Shown: positions 48,461 to 62,084, counted from the first letter of the stretch. The stretch is 64,000 nt of DNA from Hydractinia symbiolongicarpus (GCF_029227915.1 NC_079875.1:26670001-26734000); one strand, 5' to 3'. The notes: generated by a model not told the origin, from the letters alone. Program-made: numbers and translations.

Positions 48461-50457
48461 GTTTTTTACCATCAAGTTAATATCTACATTAGAATCCGAG
48501 AAGAGCCGTCAAGAGAGTGGCGTAAGTATTTTTCTTGCTATATATTTTTTTATGTCAGCCACTCATCCGCCAGTGCATGCTTTATGTAAAGTATCCAACT
48601 TTCTTACCTCAGAAATCGTTTTGTACTAGTATTTGAAAAAACCAGCCACATTAAATAAAGGTCGTGCTTCAGCAAGCAGTCCCTTACCAATATTCAAAAG
48701 AAGTATAATAGGATAGTACAATCTTTTTCAGGAACAACTTTCTTGAAACAATTGTACAAAATTAAGCTGTTCCTAAGTTTGTGGTGATTTTTTGTGATCG
48801 TTTGTTGAACAAGGCTGTATTTTGGCTTTTGTATGAAAAGTGTTATTGTAGCATTTAGAATCAGAAATACTATTCAGTTTGTTAAGCATCTTTGTAATGG
48901 CTTTGTAATAGAAAAAAACTTGACTAATAGTTCATTTTTTTGAGCACCTTAGTTTAGCATTTTTTTAACGGCGTTACGGACGAAAATCAATTTCAATCTC
49001 TTAGCAAATCGGTAGAAACTTACGCGCTTCTTAATATTGCGAATTATTTAAGATTCCTTTAACAGTGGAGATTTTTGTCGCTTTGACGAGTGACCGCGCA
49101 GGAAGTGGACTTTCGCATTTACTGACGAAAAGAAGACAAAAAAACATTGCGTCTTGATTCACCAAAAATCGCAGCCATAGTCCCTACTTTTTTTTCGGAA
49201 TTATTTAAGCTCCGGTGAAGATACTTTTCCGAATTGCCAGCTTTAATGTAATTTCACGGAATTTAATTTATTTTGACTTATTTTCGCGAAAATATCTCTC
49301 TTGTGCGAATAATTCCAAAAAAATTTGCCAGTCATACATATTTCCTTCATCACTATTTCTTGCAACCTTGCCCATTACTTTGCATGATGTAATAAAACTC
49401 ACTTTACGAGGGCTATTAATTTGATTAAAAGCGTATGATGACGCAATAGCTACAAATAACAGTCCCTATGCACGCCAGTTAAAAGTTACTTGAATGTCAA
49501 TTACATGCTCCAGTATGTAAAAACGCTTCTTGAAACACGGATAGGAAAAAAGAAGTATCCACAAATGGTTACTAGAGACACCAATATATCTTTTGAAGTC
49601 ATTAAAACATGCTATATATTTAATGACATGTCTTTTGCTGAAGAAAAAATTGCTTTAAACTGATATTGTAAATACTGATATTGCTTTACGCTGAAAAAGG
49701 TTTCGGCACGATTCGATGTTTCCGTCTAAATGAATTCCTTTTCCTTACTTAGGCAATAGAGCAAGATTTTCAATGGAGGGATCAAACCAGGGCACGCCTA
49801 CAATCTGTTTCTAATTTATGTTCTGCCTCCTCATCTTCTACCTCCTCGTCTTCTTCGCCTTCAACCTCTTTGTCTTCCTCTGCACCTTCCTTATCGTCCT
49901 CTTTTTTTACCTCATCTTTACATTCTTCTTTGCATTTCTCATTTCTTCAAACACCTCCATCCACTTCTTCATCCACTTCTTCATCCTTCTTGTCTTCCTC
50001 TTCCTCTTCTTTATCATCTTTTGTGTCGTCAACTTGTGCTGTGGCATTGTTGTCTCCACGGTCTGTGTCGTTGTCGTCCTTGTCCTTGTCTACGTTGCGT
50101 CAGTCATCTCACCGTCCACAATTGCATCCATACTTACGACACCATCCATATTAGCCTCCATATTCACCCTTACGGCCACCCACAATTCCTCCTCAACATT
50201 CAACCCCATCCTGCACTGCGTCCACTTCGAACACTTCCACACCGCCATCCTCTACACGTTCTTTATCGTCTGTTATTGTTCCTCGCCGTTCTATACGCAC
50301 ACACATTGTACTCCGTCCACTCCCATACCACCGTCCCAATATTATTCCTCAAAATCCATTGCCTCCTCCACGTCGGGTTCCCCATGATAATGCTTGGTCA
50401 GTTAGTCAAGCATTAAGGGACCTGCGTGAATGGGTCAATGGATTTTGGAGGCGGTAA
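48461..50457 (+). pseudogene. Candidate Ser/Pro-rich protein, two exons, one internal stop
   Basis: A 60-nt exon (48461-48520, after TTACAG, before GTAAGT) reads LISTLESEKSRQESG. It joins in phase 0 to an exon from 49753 (after TTACTTAG), opening AIEQDFQWRDQTRARLQSV. That frame runs 235 codons to TAA at 50455-50457 with only one stop, a TAG at 50152-50154. After the start it is Ser/Thr-rich, then Pro-rich, and ends DNAWSVSQALRDLREWVNGF. Such a long, biased but stop-poor frame in AT-rich DNA suggests a real or recently lost coding exon. The tail looks like a short amphipathic helix. No start codon and no family recognised. It could be a transposon accessory protein. Confidence 0.4.
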
Positions 50458-53400
50458 ATCTTTATAAATTAGGATAGTAAGATGTGGTGGTTTATATTTT
50501 TTTCTTGTTTTGCTTTGAGTGCTATTGGACGTTTTACAAATACCTTGCAATTTGTTCTTATGTTTGAGAAAGTACGCATCCTTACATAAAGTTTTATATT
50601 GTAGTACAAATGCTTTGCTTTGTTCAAGAGTTTGCAGTAAGAAATTCATGCACATCCGCTATGCAGGTTTATGCAAGCAGATGTCTAACATGTCTACTTT
50701 ACGCAACACTGATTTGCTTATCACTTTAATCTTGCTGTTCTGTTAAAACCGACTGCTGACTTACCTATTTCCGTCAGAGCTTCATGACATGAAAAAGATC
50801 ATGCATTGCATTTACAGTATATCTAATTACCGTTTATGACAGATGGTAACACACATACAGAGGAATGCTTTAAATATTGTTTTTGTTGTATTAACATACT
50901 GAAGATTTTTTTGCTTACTTCTGATTACCAGCTAGAATCAGATGAGAATCATATTTTTATTGTGACAAATGATTTCAGTCAAAAAGTAATTAATGTATTC
51001 TGTTCGAATCATGTTTAAATATTGTTTACTTGCCTTAGCTGTTACTATTTCTAAGAAGGGAGAGAAGGTAAAGGGGAAGGGGACAATTTTTTCTCGTTCT
51101 ATTATCTTCTGTTTTTGTTTTTTTAAAAAGTAATTCAATATTGGGCGATCCAACGCATGTGCTGAATTAATAATACTGATATTTTTAAGTATTTATAGAA
51201 TCAGTAAATTTATTAACTAAAAATGGTGAAAATTTTCTGTTGAATACTATATATATGTTAATGTTCAATTTTTTAGGACGAGAAATCGGTCGAGAAAATG
51301 AGCTTTGATTCATTATCTTAAACAATAAATACGAAAGTAATCCGGGTTTTTTTTCCTTCTCAGTGCTTCTTTTCCGACTGGTACAGACGACGTTTATAAA
51401 TTTACCAATAACGCAACGCATCATTTGCTTACTTCCTGCAATTCTAGACATAGTATTACAAAAGATCATTTATGTGCTACTTCTCAAAATTGTTAAACGT
51501 TTACTTACTTCGGATCGAGTAATCAACGTTAAAATGCGTCGCACTCTCTGCAAAGCCTGCAAGAAAGGCACAAAATATCTTAATTTTGGCACGGATATGC
51601 TACTGTTAAAAATTTTACGAAACTGGAGCTATCTGCGAAATTGCGTCATAAAAAGGACGCGTCAAAATTGATTACAAATAATTTTAAAAAAAGGAATGTA
51701 AAAAAAATCAAAAAAAAATATATGACTCAAGTCGGAGGTAGAAAAACATTTTTTAAGGGGGCTCGCCCTAACCTGCATATGGCCCAGTCTGTGTTTCGTA
51801 AGCTTATCGCATTTCTCGATATCTGGATTTCCCAATAAATTGGACGATAAAACGAAAAAAATTAAGTGGAAGAAAATTGAATTGATATAACTTGTTATTA
51901 AAAGTTTAACGAGCAGCAAGCACGATATAATGTCTGTATACTGGATTACTTAGAAATCTTTATTAATCAAATCAATGAAATATCGGATAAATCTTATATC
52001 GAGAATTAGCAAACATAAAATATCTTCCACAAAAGTATAAATGCGTGAATTGTTAAAAAATATGTAATATAAGCCTTAATGTTACAATAATTTGTAAATA
52101 TACGTTGTTTTAAAAAAGCCGTCAACGGCCATATTTTCCACACAATTTTTCGACGCAGAATACAGCTATTTGACGTAACGATAAAATTTTTTGAACTAGT
52201 CCATTTCACTGTGTGTTATGTTTTGAAAAAGCTAAAAGATTGACAGATAATAATTACGAAAACATTTTAAATCTATAAAAAAAGTTTATTATATTAAAAT
52301 TGTCGATTGGCAAAAATATCAGGTAGTGTTATTCACATTCTTACCTATGAAAATGAAAAGTCCATTCACTAGTGAAAAAAAGACATTTACGTCAACTAAT
52401 ACCAAACCACATCTTTTTGCAGAAAACTTCAATTTATTTAAATGACCTTCCGAAAAAGCGTACAGGAACAGACGTTTTTACTGAAACCATTTTCTTTAAC
52501 TTTAAATTTATTCTTAACCAAACTTTGCTGCAGTTGTTTTTATAACACCACGCGTGTCATAATTATAATTTTTGCACACCACCATAATTCGTTAAGAAAC
52601 CCGCTTTTTAGTATTTAGAACAGGAAGAATTATTGGTAAACAGGTGATAATTGTTTTCAGCATTTGCACTTTAGTCAACGAGAGCAATAGCTTAATATGC
52701 GTATAAAAGACATGTTACAGGACACTGTACAGGAGTAAATGCAAGATTAATAAGTCAAAGCATTGTTGCACTAACTACACAGACGTGACATCTGTGTGCA
52801 TCCACCTCTTTGGCGAGGTGTATCATTTTCTTGTTACATAACTTACTGGGCAAATCATCACATTTGTGTCTCAATACAAAATTCTATGCAGGGATGCAAT
52901 GCTTTTCTCCTGCATGAGAATAATAGCAATAGTAGGCAGCATGTTATGAAAGAAACGAAATACTTTGCTTATTTCAGCATTTTTTGTGACATCGCAAGAT
53001 CGAAATTTGTTCAAAATACCTGCTTAAAATTCACTTACTTGAGTTGCAGAACGAATATGATTCTATTTATAGTTTCTGGAGTCTAAATAAAAGTTATTTA
53101 AGTGATCTTCCTATTTTTACATAACTCGTTTCCAACCAATAGTTTCCAGAATTATTTGAGGATAGTCCTATCGTAGTATTACATTGACTATGTATGTTAT
53201 TCATAATGTCAACCAATAAATTAATAATACCATGAGTCACAAATAGATATTGTGTTTACAGAAATCTTTATTTCATTTCAGAAACTGTTACACTATGTAA
53301 TTCCTGCAAAAAAATGTCGAACAGCCATAGTTTCATTTAACATATCGGGGTGTAGTGTTTGCTTGAAGTTGTTTTGAGCTCTATATTGGTCCATAAAAAT

Positions 53401-53599
53401 GTTATTTGTAACAAATGTCATATAGACGTAGAGCTAATTTGTGCATTGCTACTACAATAATTTCCTGGCAACGAGTGAGATTCAATTTGTAGTCCGCAGA
53501 ACTGGCTATTTAAACGTAATCTTGTACAACCAGTAATCTATCTTACATCAGAAGTTAAGAGACATCTTTATAATTACTAAACCAGGGTTTTATCACCAG
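50458..53599. other. Intergenic, nothing recognised
   Basis: About 3 kb of AT-rich sequence. Open frames near 51363-51671 and 51641-51838 are Lys/Leu-rich and show no domain or splice logic. No repeat boundary was seen. Confidence 0.4.
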
Positions 53600-53980
53600 C
53601 TATAATGCAGTGGTGGATTTAGGAATAGCGAAATTACAGCAAGATACATATCTAGCTAATTGAATAATCACTCTCGACATCAACGTGACTAGCAAAATCA
53701 ACATTACTTTCTCCAGTACTAAAGTTTTTCTATAAAATCCTGGATCCAACACTGCACTTTTCATCTTTCTCACAATCTTTTCTTTCGTGCCTGGACTGAT
53801 CCAGTTGAAAGAAGCTATTAACTCCGCTAGAAGTTTCAAACGTTTCAGTGATCCTTTCAATGTGCATCCAGAAAATCTGGTAAGACATAAATAGCATTTT
53901 TTGTCTATAGGTTTAGGCAAACGATAATATTTATAAAAAGTGCTAGGAATCTTTGTTCCTTTAAACATGTTTTTAAGCAT
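53600..53980 (-). other. Unidentified 126-codon open frame
   Basis: It starts at MLKNMFKGTKIPSTFYKYYR. The middle has Cys pairs (KKCYLCLTRFSGC) and a hydrophobic segment near the end (VMLILLVTLMSRVIIQLA). The composition is more protein-like than neighbouring frames, but no family, partner exon or repeat match supports it. It could be a single membrane-anchored exon or chance. Confidence 0.2.
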
Positions 53981-56900
53981 ATAATTTTTTCTGAGTATGT
54001 TAAATAATCTGTTTTTTCATTTTAGTGAACCGGTGCGTGTTTTTGCTAGTCCTGGCTGTCAACATGGACTGCTGATGCTGCTGCTGGCTAGTATGATTAA
54101 GAATACAGTTGCCGCTCGATATGTGGAACTCGTCATAACTGAAACCTTATATAAGTGGAACCATTTTCGCAAGTTCCTTGCTTTGGCCTTTTTCAAGCTT
54201 TTATAATTTCCTTAGATAAATGAAAACTAAATAAATAGAAATTTTGTTCAGTGGATTTGGTTCACGGATTTTTTAGAACTAACAGTTTTTTTCTTTGTTG
54301 ACTTTTGTGATTTTTCTGTATTGAAGGTGATATAATGATGCCTGAATTATAATTAACCCGATATTTCTTTAATGGTAGTCCCCTTTTCAGAACTTAATTG
54401 AGAGAAATGACCAAGCCTGCTAATTGTCACTTCTCTACTTCAATTGCTCTTTCATGGCCTAGAATATTTTTCAATGTGAGGTGTTATTTACGTTCACAGT
54501 TCAAAAATTCATAAACCAAAGATTCATTCTAACTGCTCATAAAATATAATATTATATATATATATATATCTATGAAATTTAAAAATAGTTTAAGAAAATA
54601 ATAATTAAAAAAAAACGCAATTCTTACCACTACACTGCAGCGATATACTTCGGATGTCTGGCTTGTTAAGATTTCTTGGTTTGCTCAAATCCTAGGCGAT
54701 TACTTTATACAGTTTATATAAATTATCTATAGGATATACACGTTGTTTTTATAAGACCAGTGTGTTTTAGTTTCAGCCTCGATGTTTTTAACTTTTTTGC
54801 CAAATACTATTCTAATTATTTTCAATATGTTTTTAGAATGACTATAGCTTGAAAATATATAATGCTTACAAAACAAAACATACTAAATTTGCCTATATTA
54901 CAGAAAGATGTAATATGCTACGCATTAAAATATTATTGGAAATAATATATTGGCTACTTTAAGATTTAACTTCGTCAAAACCATCAATGTTACCCGATAT
55001 ATTACATAACATTGTCTCTGCTATAACATGTAACTTTAACCAATTTATTGAATATTTAATGTATTAATGTATGTACTATTTAAAAATTATTACTATTACT
55101 ATTGTTTCGAATTTTCTTGACTTGCTAATTTTAGTTGTCTCGCATTGAATATCTGTAACTAAAAAGTGCAAAAATTTGGTCATAATCACATAGTTACAAA
55201 TTTAAAGACTTTTTTCTCTATTTGTTCTTACAAGACAAGCTTAACTACTAACAAGCAGTAATTCACGGAATGCTTATGACAAACTTAATTTAAGCAACTT
55301 TTAAATTAGCTACACACGAAAACGTTAATGAATTGGTAGTAGTGTTGGCACTTTCAGCAACATGTTATTAATACTATTAATACTTTTAAGACCAAATTTG
55401 AAATCACATGTCTTCGTCCAAAACTCTTGACTATCATCCAACCTTAACAAAAAGATACAGCAAACGGGGGACAGCGAGGAAACGGTCTTAAGCAATTTCT
55501 GATCAACCATCACCCCGTTCCCATATTCCAAATCGTCCGTGCCTACTTATATTACAATTTTAATCTATACCCCAGTCTTTAACCTTTACGTCCATTTTAT
55601 CTGTAAACCCCGTTATCCTCGCTTATCATTCCATACTCCTACCCCATCCGACCTATAAACACCAACCCAGCCTATCAACACCAACACGTCTACCTACACC
55701 ACCACGCCCTTCCGTGTCAATCTTCGTCCTGCCCTTTATAGCCGTTCCATTGACATCCCTCCATAGCCAGCTCTTTGATTTTCTTATCTGTTTGATAAGA
55801 GAGTGGGTTGTAAGCTTTGGGGGGAAAAATACTATTTCACAATTACTAAAAACTTGGTAAGCTTTAGAGGGAAAAACAATTGCTAAGAACTAGTGGTTTA
55901 TACTTTGTTGCCTTCAACTTTATTTGTGAAAGGGAGAATACAGAGATTTATTTCTGAGAATGTTTTTGCTTTGACGGGTTTACTTTTCGGCAAAAAATTC
56001 AAAAAAAAATTATTTTTCAAAAAGATATTACACCCGAAACACTATTATGTGTCTGCTTTAGAACATACTGTACTATAGCGCTCCAGCAGAATTTCTAATT
56101 ATTATTTTGCGTCATATTTTAATCTTGACGTCAGCAATTTGTTATGTGACCAAAATTAATTTTTGTTTGCCATTTTAATTGTGCCAAATATTTTTTCAAA
56201 ATGACATCTGTCCACCAAAGTAGATAGGTTACACCATCATAATGACCTAAAATCACAGGCTAGGAAAGACAGACTGGTGGCTTGAAATCCTACCATCATG
56301 ATATGGTGCTGCCTTATTCCAAACCGACTTTATTCTTTTCGGCAAAGTTGAGCTGTCAACTAACGACTCAGAATTAGAACTAAAACAAGACGTATGATAT
56401 ACGCAAACAACCTCGCGAATAAAGTTTACAAAATGTTGTCTATCAAATTGGGATTTTTGTTACGAAGTTAGACACGACATATTTTCCTATTCAGATACGC
56501 AATAATATTTGTTACACACTACGCAGTTATTTTTTAAAATTGATTTGTGAGATCTTCCTGAAAGGAAAATTCCTCGAAATTTTAATTTTCGATGGGTCCG
56601 TCTTGGGTGAACCGACTGACAGGAAGAAGAAAGACCACAAACCCACAAACCCCAAAATTTGCGAAAGTCATTAATTCAGTTAATTCTGCCTACATTCACT
56701 TTTAAAAAGTTTGGTGGAAACACCTTTATTTACTAGCTAGTTAAATAAGTGTTTTGAACACTTGTCTTATCTTTTTAAAAAAGAAAAAAGAAAAAAAAAG
56801 TAAAAATAGTTACCAAGATGAGATTCGAACACACGACGACTCCCATGTCGGTTCTCAGAGAGGCAAAAATTTCCATTCTTGTAGGCCACATTTGCGTTTT

Positions 56901-57179
56901 AATACAAGCTCACGAGCTTGTAATAATACTATAATGGCTAATGGTTTTCATTGCCCTTCCAATCTAAAACCATGTATAAGCATTAGTTTTCTCGAATTTA
57001 TAGTCGTCGTCATAGTCAACGGGGCTATTTTAAAAAAGTTACATAGAGGACATGGAGTTCGTCTCTTTGGTTACTTTTTCCAAATTATCATTGATCCCAA
57101 TAGTGTGCAGCGCAAAAATAGATGGTACAAGTCGGGTGATTTTGGACATTTAATCATCACGGGATTACTTGGCTGAAAA
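53981..57179. other. Intergenic, AT-rich, with a C-rich patch
   Basis: A short (TA)n run lies at about 54550-54568. A C-rich, Pro/Thr-coding-like patch at 55540-55790 resembles in composition the Ser/Pro-rich exon near 50.2 kb and ends with a similar AGAGAGTGGGTTGTAAGC. An AAGCTTTGGGGGGAAAAA-like phrase is repeated at about 55815 and 55860. Nothing else is recognised. Confidence 0.3.
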
Positions 57180-57183
57180 TTTT

Positions 57184-57640
57184 TTCTAGCAAAACTGGAT
57201 GTCAAACATGCCTTCAAGTTGTGCCCAGTTCACCCAAATGACTGGCATCTATTTGGCTACAAACGGCATGGAAGATATTCCGACTTACTCGACTGGATTC
57301 TTTACTCACTAGCTGCCATTCGGCAGCTGCTGCATTATCTAGATAACTGTATAAAAGGTAATTCCTAAAAAGTCACATGTTAGAATATCATTATTTTAAT
57401 TTAAAAGGTCTTTAAATGCTTGGAGTACCTTTAGCCGCAGAAAACATAAACGGTCCATCCTGCACCCGGAATTATTTATGCATCGATATTGATAGCAATC
57501 AATTCTCTATCCGTTTACCTAAGGAAAAATTTGATGCTGTTTTTCCCCAGTTGGGCGTGCACAAAAAAAGCTACTCTCACTGACAGCATTTTTGTCTTTC
57601 GCATGCAAAGTCGTTAAGGTCGCCTTTTTTGGTACATATG
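57184..57640 (+). pseudogene. DIRS-like (tyrosine-recombinase) retrotransposon RT fragment
   Basis: The stretch reads LAKLDVKHAFKLCPVHPNDW then HLFGYKRHGRY (57187-57290), QLLHYLDNCIKG (about 57320-57357), then GVPLAAENINGPSCT and SNQFSIRLPKEKFDAV (57420-57540), and in another frame LTAFLSFACKVVKVA (about 57578-57620). These are consecutive reverse-transcriptase and following blocks of DIRS-type elements. The active-site YxDD has become YLDN. The palm segment between RY and LLDW is deleted. Recombinase and ends are missing. It abuts a truncated Helitron. Confidence 0.75.
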
Positions 57641-57717
57641 ATACATAGGGCATTATTTATACAGGCAACAAGCCATCGCTAACTTAGAAACGAGGTGGTG
57701 TCGTCAATGTTTTTTCA

Positions 57718-58161
57718 CCACGTGGGTAACTAGGGAGCACCTGGGACCAATTTGGGTATTTTCCAAACCTGGGTTCCAAAATCCGTTTGGGAATGGACGG
57801 GTATATGACGTCATCAAAAAATCTTAAAATCCTAATATCTCTGCAACCGTTTGTCTAAAGTACATGATCCTATACATTTTCTTGATCATCGTTTTAAGAT
57901 CTATACGATGTAGGCAACAGGTACTCAAATTTATAAAAAAAGTTTTGACGGGCCATTGCAGCCGTCAGCAAGCATTTTATGATCATATACGCTTTCTTGA
58001 TCAGCAGTTCAAGCTCTACACAATAGAGGCAACGTAAAAACCAATTTCCAAGAAAATTTTTTGTCTCTTGACAGATCATTGCTTACTTTAAAATTAAAAG
58101 AACGGTTCTTTTTTACTGTTATCATGTGTGAGTGGGTTTTTCCACGGGTTTTATCGACTAT
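57718..58161 (+). mobile_element. 5'-truncated Helitron
   Basis: Matches the 3' two thirds of the 33733 Helitron: TGGGAATGGACGGG, TGACGTCATCAAAAAA, CTCTGCAACCGTTTGTC. It ends with GTGGGTTTTTCCAC and GGGTTTTATCGACTA. The final G of CTAG is changed and the hairpin has one mismatch, so it is an older copy. Confidence 0.7.
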
Positions 58162-61100
58162 TTTCTATATATTTCTGTTTTTTTTAATAAATTTAGAAAA
58201 CGTTGAAGCAATTGAATTCACATTCATGGTCGAACACACGCTGTCACTTGCTACTTCACGATGAAAAAGTATATTCTTTTTCTGTATTAAGTATTATTAC
58301 ATTATACGATAAATGACTGAAGTAAGAAAGATTCAAACAGAAACGATTGGTTGGAATTTCGTAGAAGGCAATTTTTCGTCAATCGCGTTTACTCACCTAC
58401 GATAAACCCTGTTCCCTTACAAACATGAACGCAAATTCGACAAATACGAACTTGTGTGAAAGCACAATCGGGGTGCCTCAAGCAGGCTAAGTGAAAAAAA
58501 ATCATTTATTGTAAAATGTTGTAGTGAAATTGTTGATTATTCCGTTAATTTTGAACTCCTCCAATATCAGTATGATCGTTGGATGCAAAAAAACAGTTTC
58601 TGGTACGTTTAAAATACTTATTACATTGCCACAAGTAATATATATTTTCATATAAGAAATGCACCTTTCAATTTTTATATAAATGCTATTGAAAGTGGCA
58701 AAAAGTTTGGCTCTACTCCAGTGGCATCATTAGATCGCAAAATTTTTAGCAGTGGTTACTGGAAATGGTAATTTCACTTTAATTTTAAAAGTTGTTACAC
58801 TTTAAAGTTACTATCTAAAAACATACTTTTAGCCAACGTGGTTAGAAGAAATAATACAGTTCACTCAACGTACCCCAACAAAGTGTACATGTGTACTGTC
58901 TGTTTTAGTAAAATTAAACTGATCAAAAATTGATTCATTAGCACTCTCACTTATATGTGTATCTTCCAAGGTTAAAATAAAATCTTCATAACGGTGTTGA
59001 CGCACAAATATTGATGCTGCAACTCGTAAGTCTTCATGGGTTCCAGCAATTTGGTTCAATTTTTTTATAAATTGTTTCCAAAACTGCATGCTAAAATCAG
59101 TTTCCATCTCCAGCAGTTATATATATAATAACTAAGGAAATGTCCTAATAAATCGATTTCAAAATTAGGGATAAGACCAGAAACCATATTAACCAGAAGT
59201 GAAGTTTATGAACACTACCTATACTACTCTCTGGTGCCTAATATACACTTCCCCAGACCCTGGACATATAGTATTCTAAGTTTCTACTTTTAATTATTTC
59301 ACCGGCAGTAGTAGATTAGCTAGCTAGGTACATTAAAACCAAGACATGTGAAAATAAAAATTGAATCATCCAGACCTTCACAACTCACTCTTCTTCTGCT
59401 GCATGAAAAGGATAACACGTAAATATACCAATGTAAGCTGATAATTTAATATTTTAAAATCTTCTTATTAATGAAGCGATAAATACAACACGTTTTTGCG
59501 CGTTAAAAACGTTCAAATTAATAAAATTCACTTTCAAAGAAAAGGTACAAGCTTTCCAAAACTATAAAAAATGAAGAAAAATTTTTTACAATCATTTTGT
59601 ATGCAAATACAATCCCACATAATGATACGAACATAAATACACAAAAACTAACCAAATATGTGTTTTTAATCACTTAAAATATGTATTTGTGTTAGGTCTG
59701 TAAAATACACGATAATTCAAATTAGCCGATAGCCGTTTTTTTCGTGAGAAAATATCAGTCAGATAATTCTCTTGGTATACCTCGCGTGTATCAAATGTGC
59801 TCCACAATTTCGCTTCGCAAAAATATTAATCGCATTAAAACTGGCCATTTACAGGAAGCCAACATTCGGCGCTGGTGAAATCTTAAGGCTTCGCTTTGGA
59901 GTCAAACAGTGGAAATTTTTTAACTATACTAATTTATTATTTTGTTAAGGTGCTATAGTCAGTGAGATGGTTGGAAAATGGTTCTCACCACAGTACTGGC
60001 GACATGCATTTCTTATTAATGTTGTCAATCAATTTGAGTATCCTGATATATTTATTACCATATTTCCATCGGAATGGTACTCTCCCTAGGTAAATATGAT
60101 AAAGGTAAATACATGTCATACACAGTGTCATTTGCATACGTCATAGTGTACAAAAAATCCAAAGTTGACATAGAAAACAACACTGCGAACTGCTTTTGAA
60201 ATGACATGTGAAATACCAACAAAACTACCTTGTCAAGAAATATTTTACTTTTGAGACGTATTAAAGCAAATTGTGCGTGGCTATTTATGTATAATAATAA
60301 TAGATGAAAGAAACACAAAACATATTTTTTCAGATTTGAGTTCAGTCTCCGAAAATGATATTCATTGTGCTTATTATGTATGTACTAACTCCTAATTTTA
60401 AGTTTGATGAAAATTAGGAATTAAATTTCTAACAGCACCAACACCTGATCTTTCATTCCAAAAGAAATAGTAACAGCATTGTTCGTAACTGGATATTCTT
60501 TTTACGGTTATGTTTTATAATGTCATAAAATTATTCACAACCGGGTAAAAAATGTTTACAGTTGTGTTATTTTAACATTAAAAAAACATTTACTATAAAG
60601 CAATGTCTGTTGAATACCACCCAGTTTTCGTTGTTAATTACAAATATGATTTGTCAAGTGCATTTTGTCTACAAAATAAAGGTGAAAATTGTCATCCAAT
60701 AGCAACCGTATGATTACGAAAAGTAACATAAACAACCAGAGTTGGAAATTGTTGCTCAGGATGCCATGGAAGAGGACGAAAGGAGACATTGGTGTAATGA
60801 AAATAACGAAAACAGCGAAAGTTAGAAAAGGATGGTAATTCTAAATTATTCTTGTGCTTAATTAATTTCTTTAAGTAATTAAACAGAGAGTACAGAAAAT
60901 GGCACCCGGGACCATTCCTGTGTGGTGCCACAATGGTGGCAAGGATAGAGAGGATTTTAAGTGGATGAGGAAAAATAAAAGAAGACCATCTGAAATAAAG
61001 ATTCTGCATCCTAAAGCTGTCCCATGATATATATTTCCAAAATGTACAAATGTGCAGTTTATCCAGCATGTAGAAAACTGGAATTTTAAAAATTAAATAC

Positions 61101-62084
61101 AAAATCAATCATTTTTTCTTTTCTTGCTTTACGCATAAAAAAACGCATCTTGATACTTACCCCGCTCATGTGTCCAAAAGTGAATTAGCATGCTATATAT
61201 TAACACAGTTCTGGTTTGTGTCGCGGTGCCAAGACAATACCACTTAGGATAAAAAATTACTTTTCCACGGTACATATTAACACAGCGGCAGTAAATGTTT
61301 ACGGTCCCTGCCTTGGTGTCGGAAACTGGAGAAATGCGCTCTATAATAAGGGAGAGCGGGTTGATGTTTGTGGTATAAACTTTCTGCGTAGCGATTAGCG
61401 ATTATGAGAATATCATTGATGTCTTACTAGCTGTCCAATCAAGCGCTGTCTGTGCTTTCACGGTTTCTCAACTGAAAAGGCTATATTAGGTAAAGCGAGA
61501 ATAGAAGTAACTACATCGCAATGCAGATAAAGCAAGTGTTATAAGACGGAAAGTTATGTGACATTATTCACATAGCTGTCATGTTATGTACCTGCAAGGA
61601 CAATAATGTTCTGTTTGGTGAAGTTTTGACCAGTTAGTCTTATGGTTAGACATTAACTTCGAATTGTAGAGAATATTAAAGTGTAAATCGATACCTTGGT
61701 GCACTATTCCACATGAAATTGACATTTATTAGGTTTTATTGTCAAGCTGTAGCTATGCTTTTATGTTTTGTAGCTTGCAGGACAGCATCAAAGTACTTGT
61801 AGTATCTATACTTATACCAGTATCCGTGGCAACTCAAGAGATCTTGACAAATTTTAAAATGTTTTAATACATAGATTACTTCATTTGTGCCTGTATACTC
61901 CAAGGATAAACTTCTTGGGCAACATTTAATGGAGTGATAAATAAATGCTTTGCCCTAACAGACGAAACCGCAGGTACAATACAGGACAGCTAAATAATTG
62001 CTTCGCCCTAACAGACGAAACCGCAGGTACAATACAGGACAGCTATGTTGCGTACGTCATTATTGAAATTATTTACCCAGGTTA
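58162..62084. other. Intergenic; one small open frame, one tandem duplication
   Basis: Mostly AT-rich, unrecognised. At 61943-62044 a 53-bp unit containing GCCCTAACAGACGAAACCGC is present twice in tandem. A possible gene at 58865-59107 is listed separately. Frames at 60055-60318 and 60692-61108 (minus) have no family resemblance and look like chance. Confidence 0.35.
58865..59107 (-). CDS. Hypothetical 80-residue protein or exon
   Basis: From an ATG at 59107 (METDFSMQFWKQFIKKLNQI) to a stop at 58865. It is balanced and helical-looking, with charged and hydrophobic residues spaced as in a globular domain (HEDLRVAASIFVRQHRYEDF). That is unlike the Phe/Ile/Lys/Asn-rich chance frames around it. 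It could be a complete small gene or the last exon of a minus-strand gene, since AG directly precedes the ATG. No family recognised. Confidence 0.35.
   Translation of the reverse strand: METDFSMQFWKQFIKKLNQIAGTHEDLRVAASIFVRQHRYEDFILTLEDTHISESANESIFDQFNFTKTDSTHVHFVGVR

Noticed and set aside
49818-50387. 189-codon hydrophobic + frame (FLLIFYLLVFF-like) as a membrane protein
   Set aside because: It is the out-of-frame reading of the Ser/Pro-rich exon; TCx codons shifted give Phe/Leu/Val runs.
56810-56880. tRNA or SINE on the minus strand (GTTCGAATCTC box B-like)
   Set aside because: Only the box B half is convincing; no box A at the right distance and no cloverleaf.
60692-61108. 138-codon minus-strand frame as a gene
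   Set aside because: Composition typical of chance frames, no domain, no splice signals in a sensible order.
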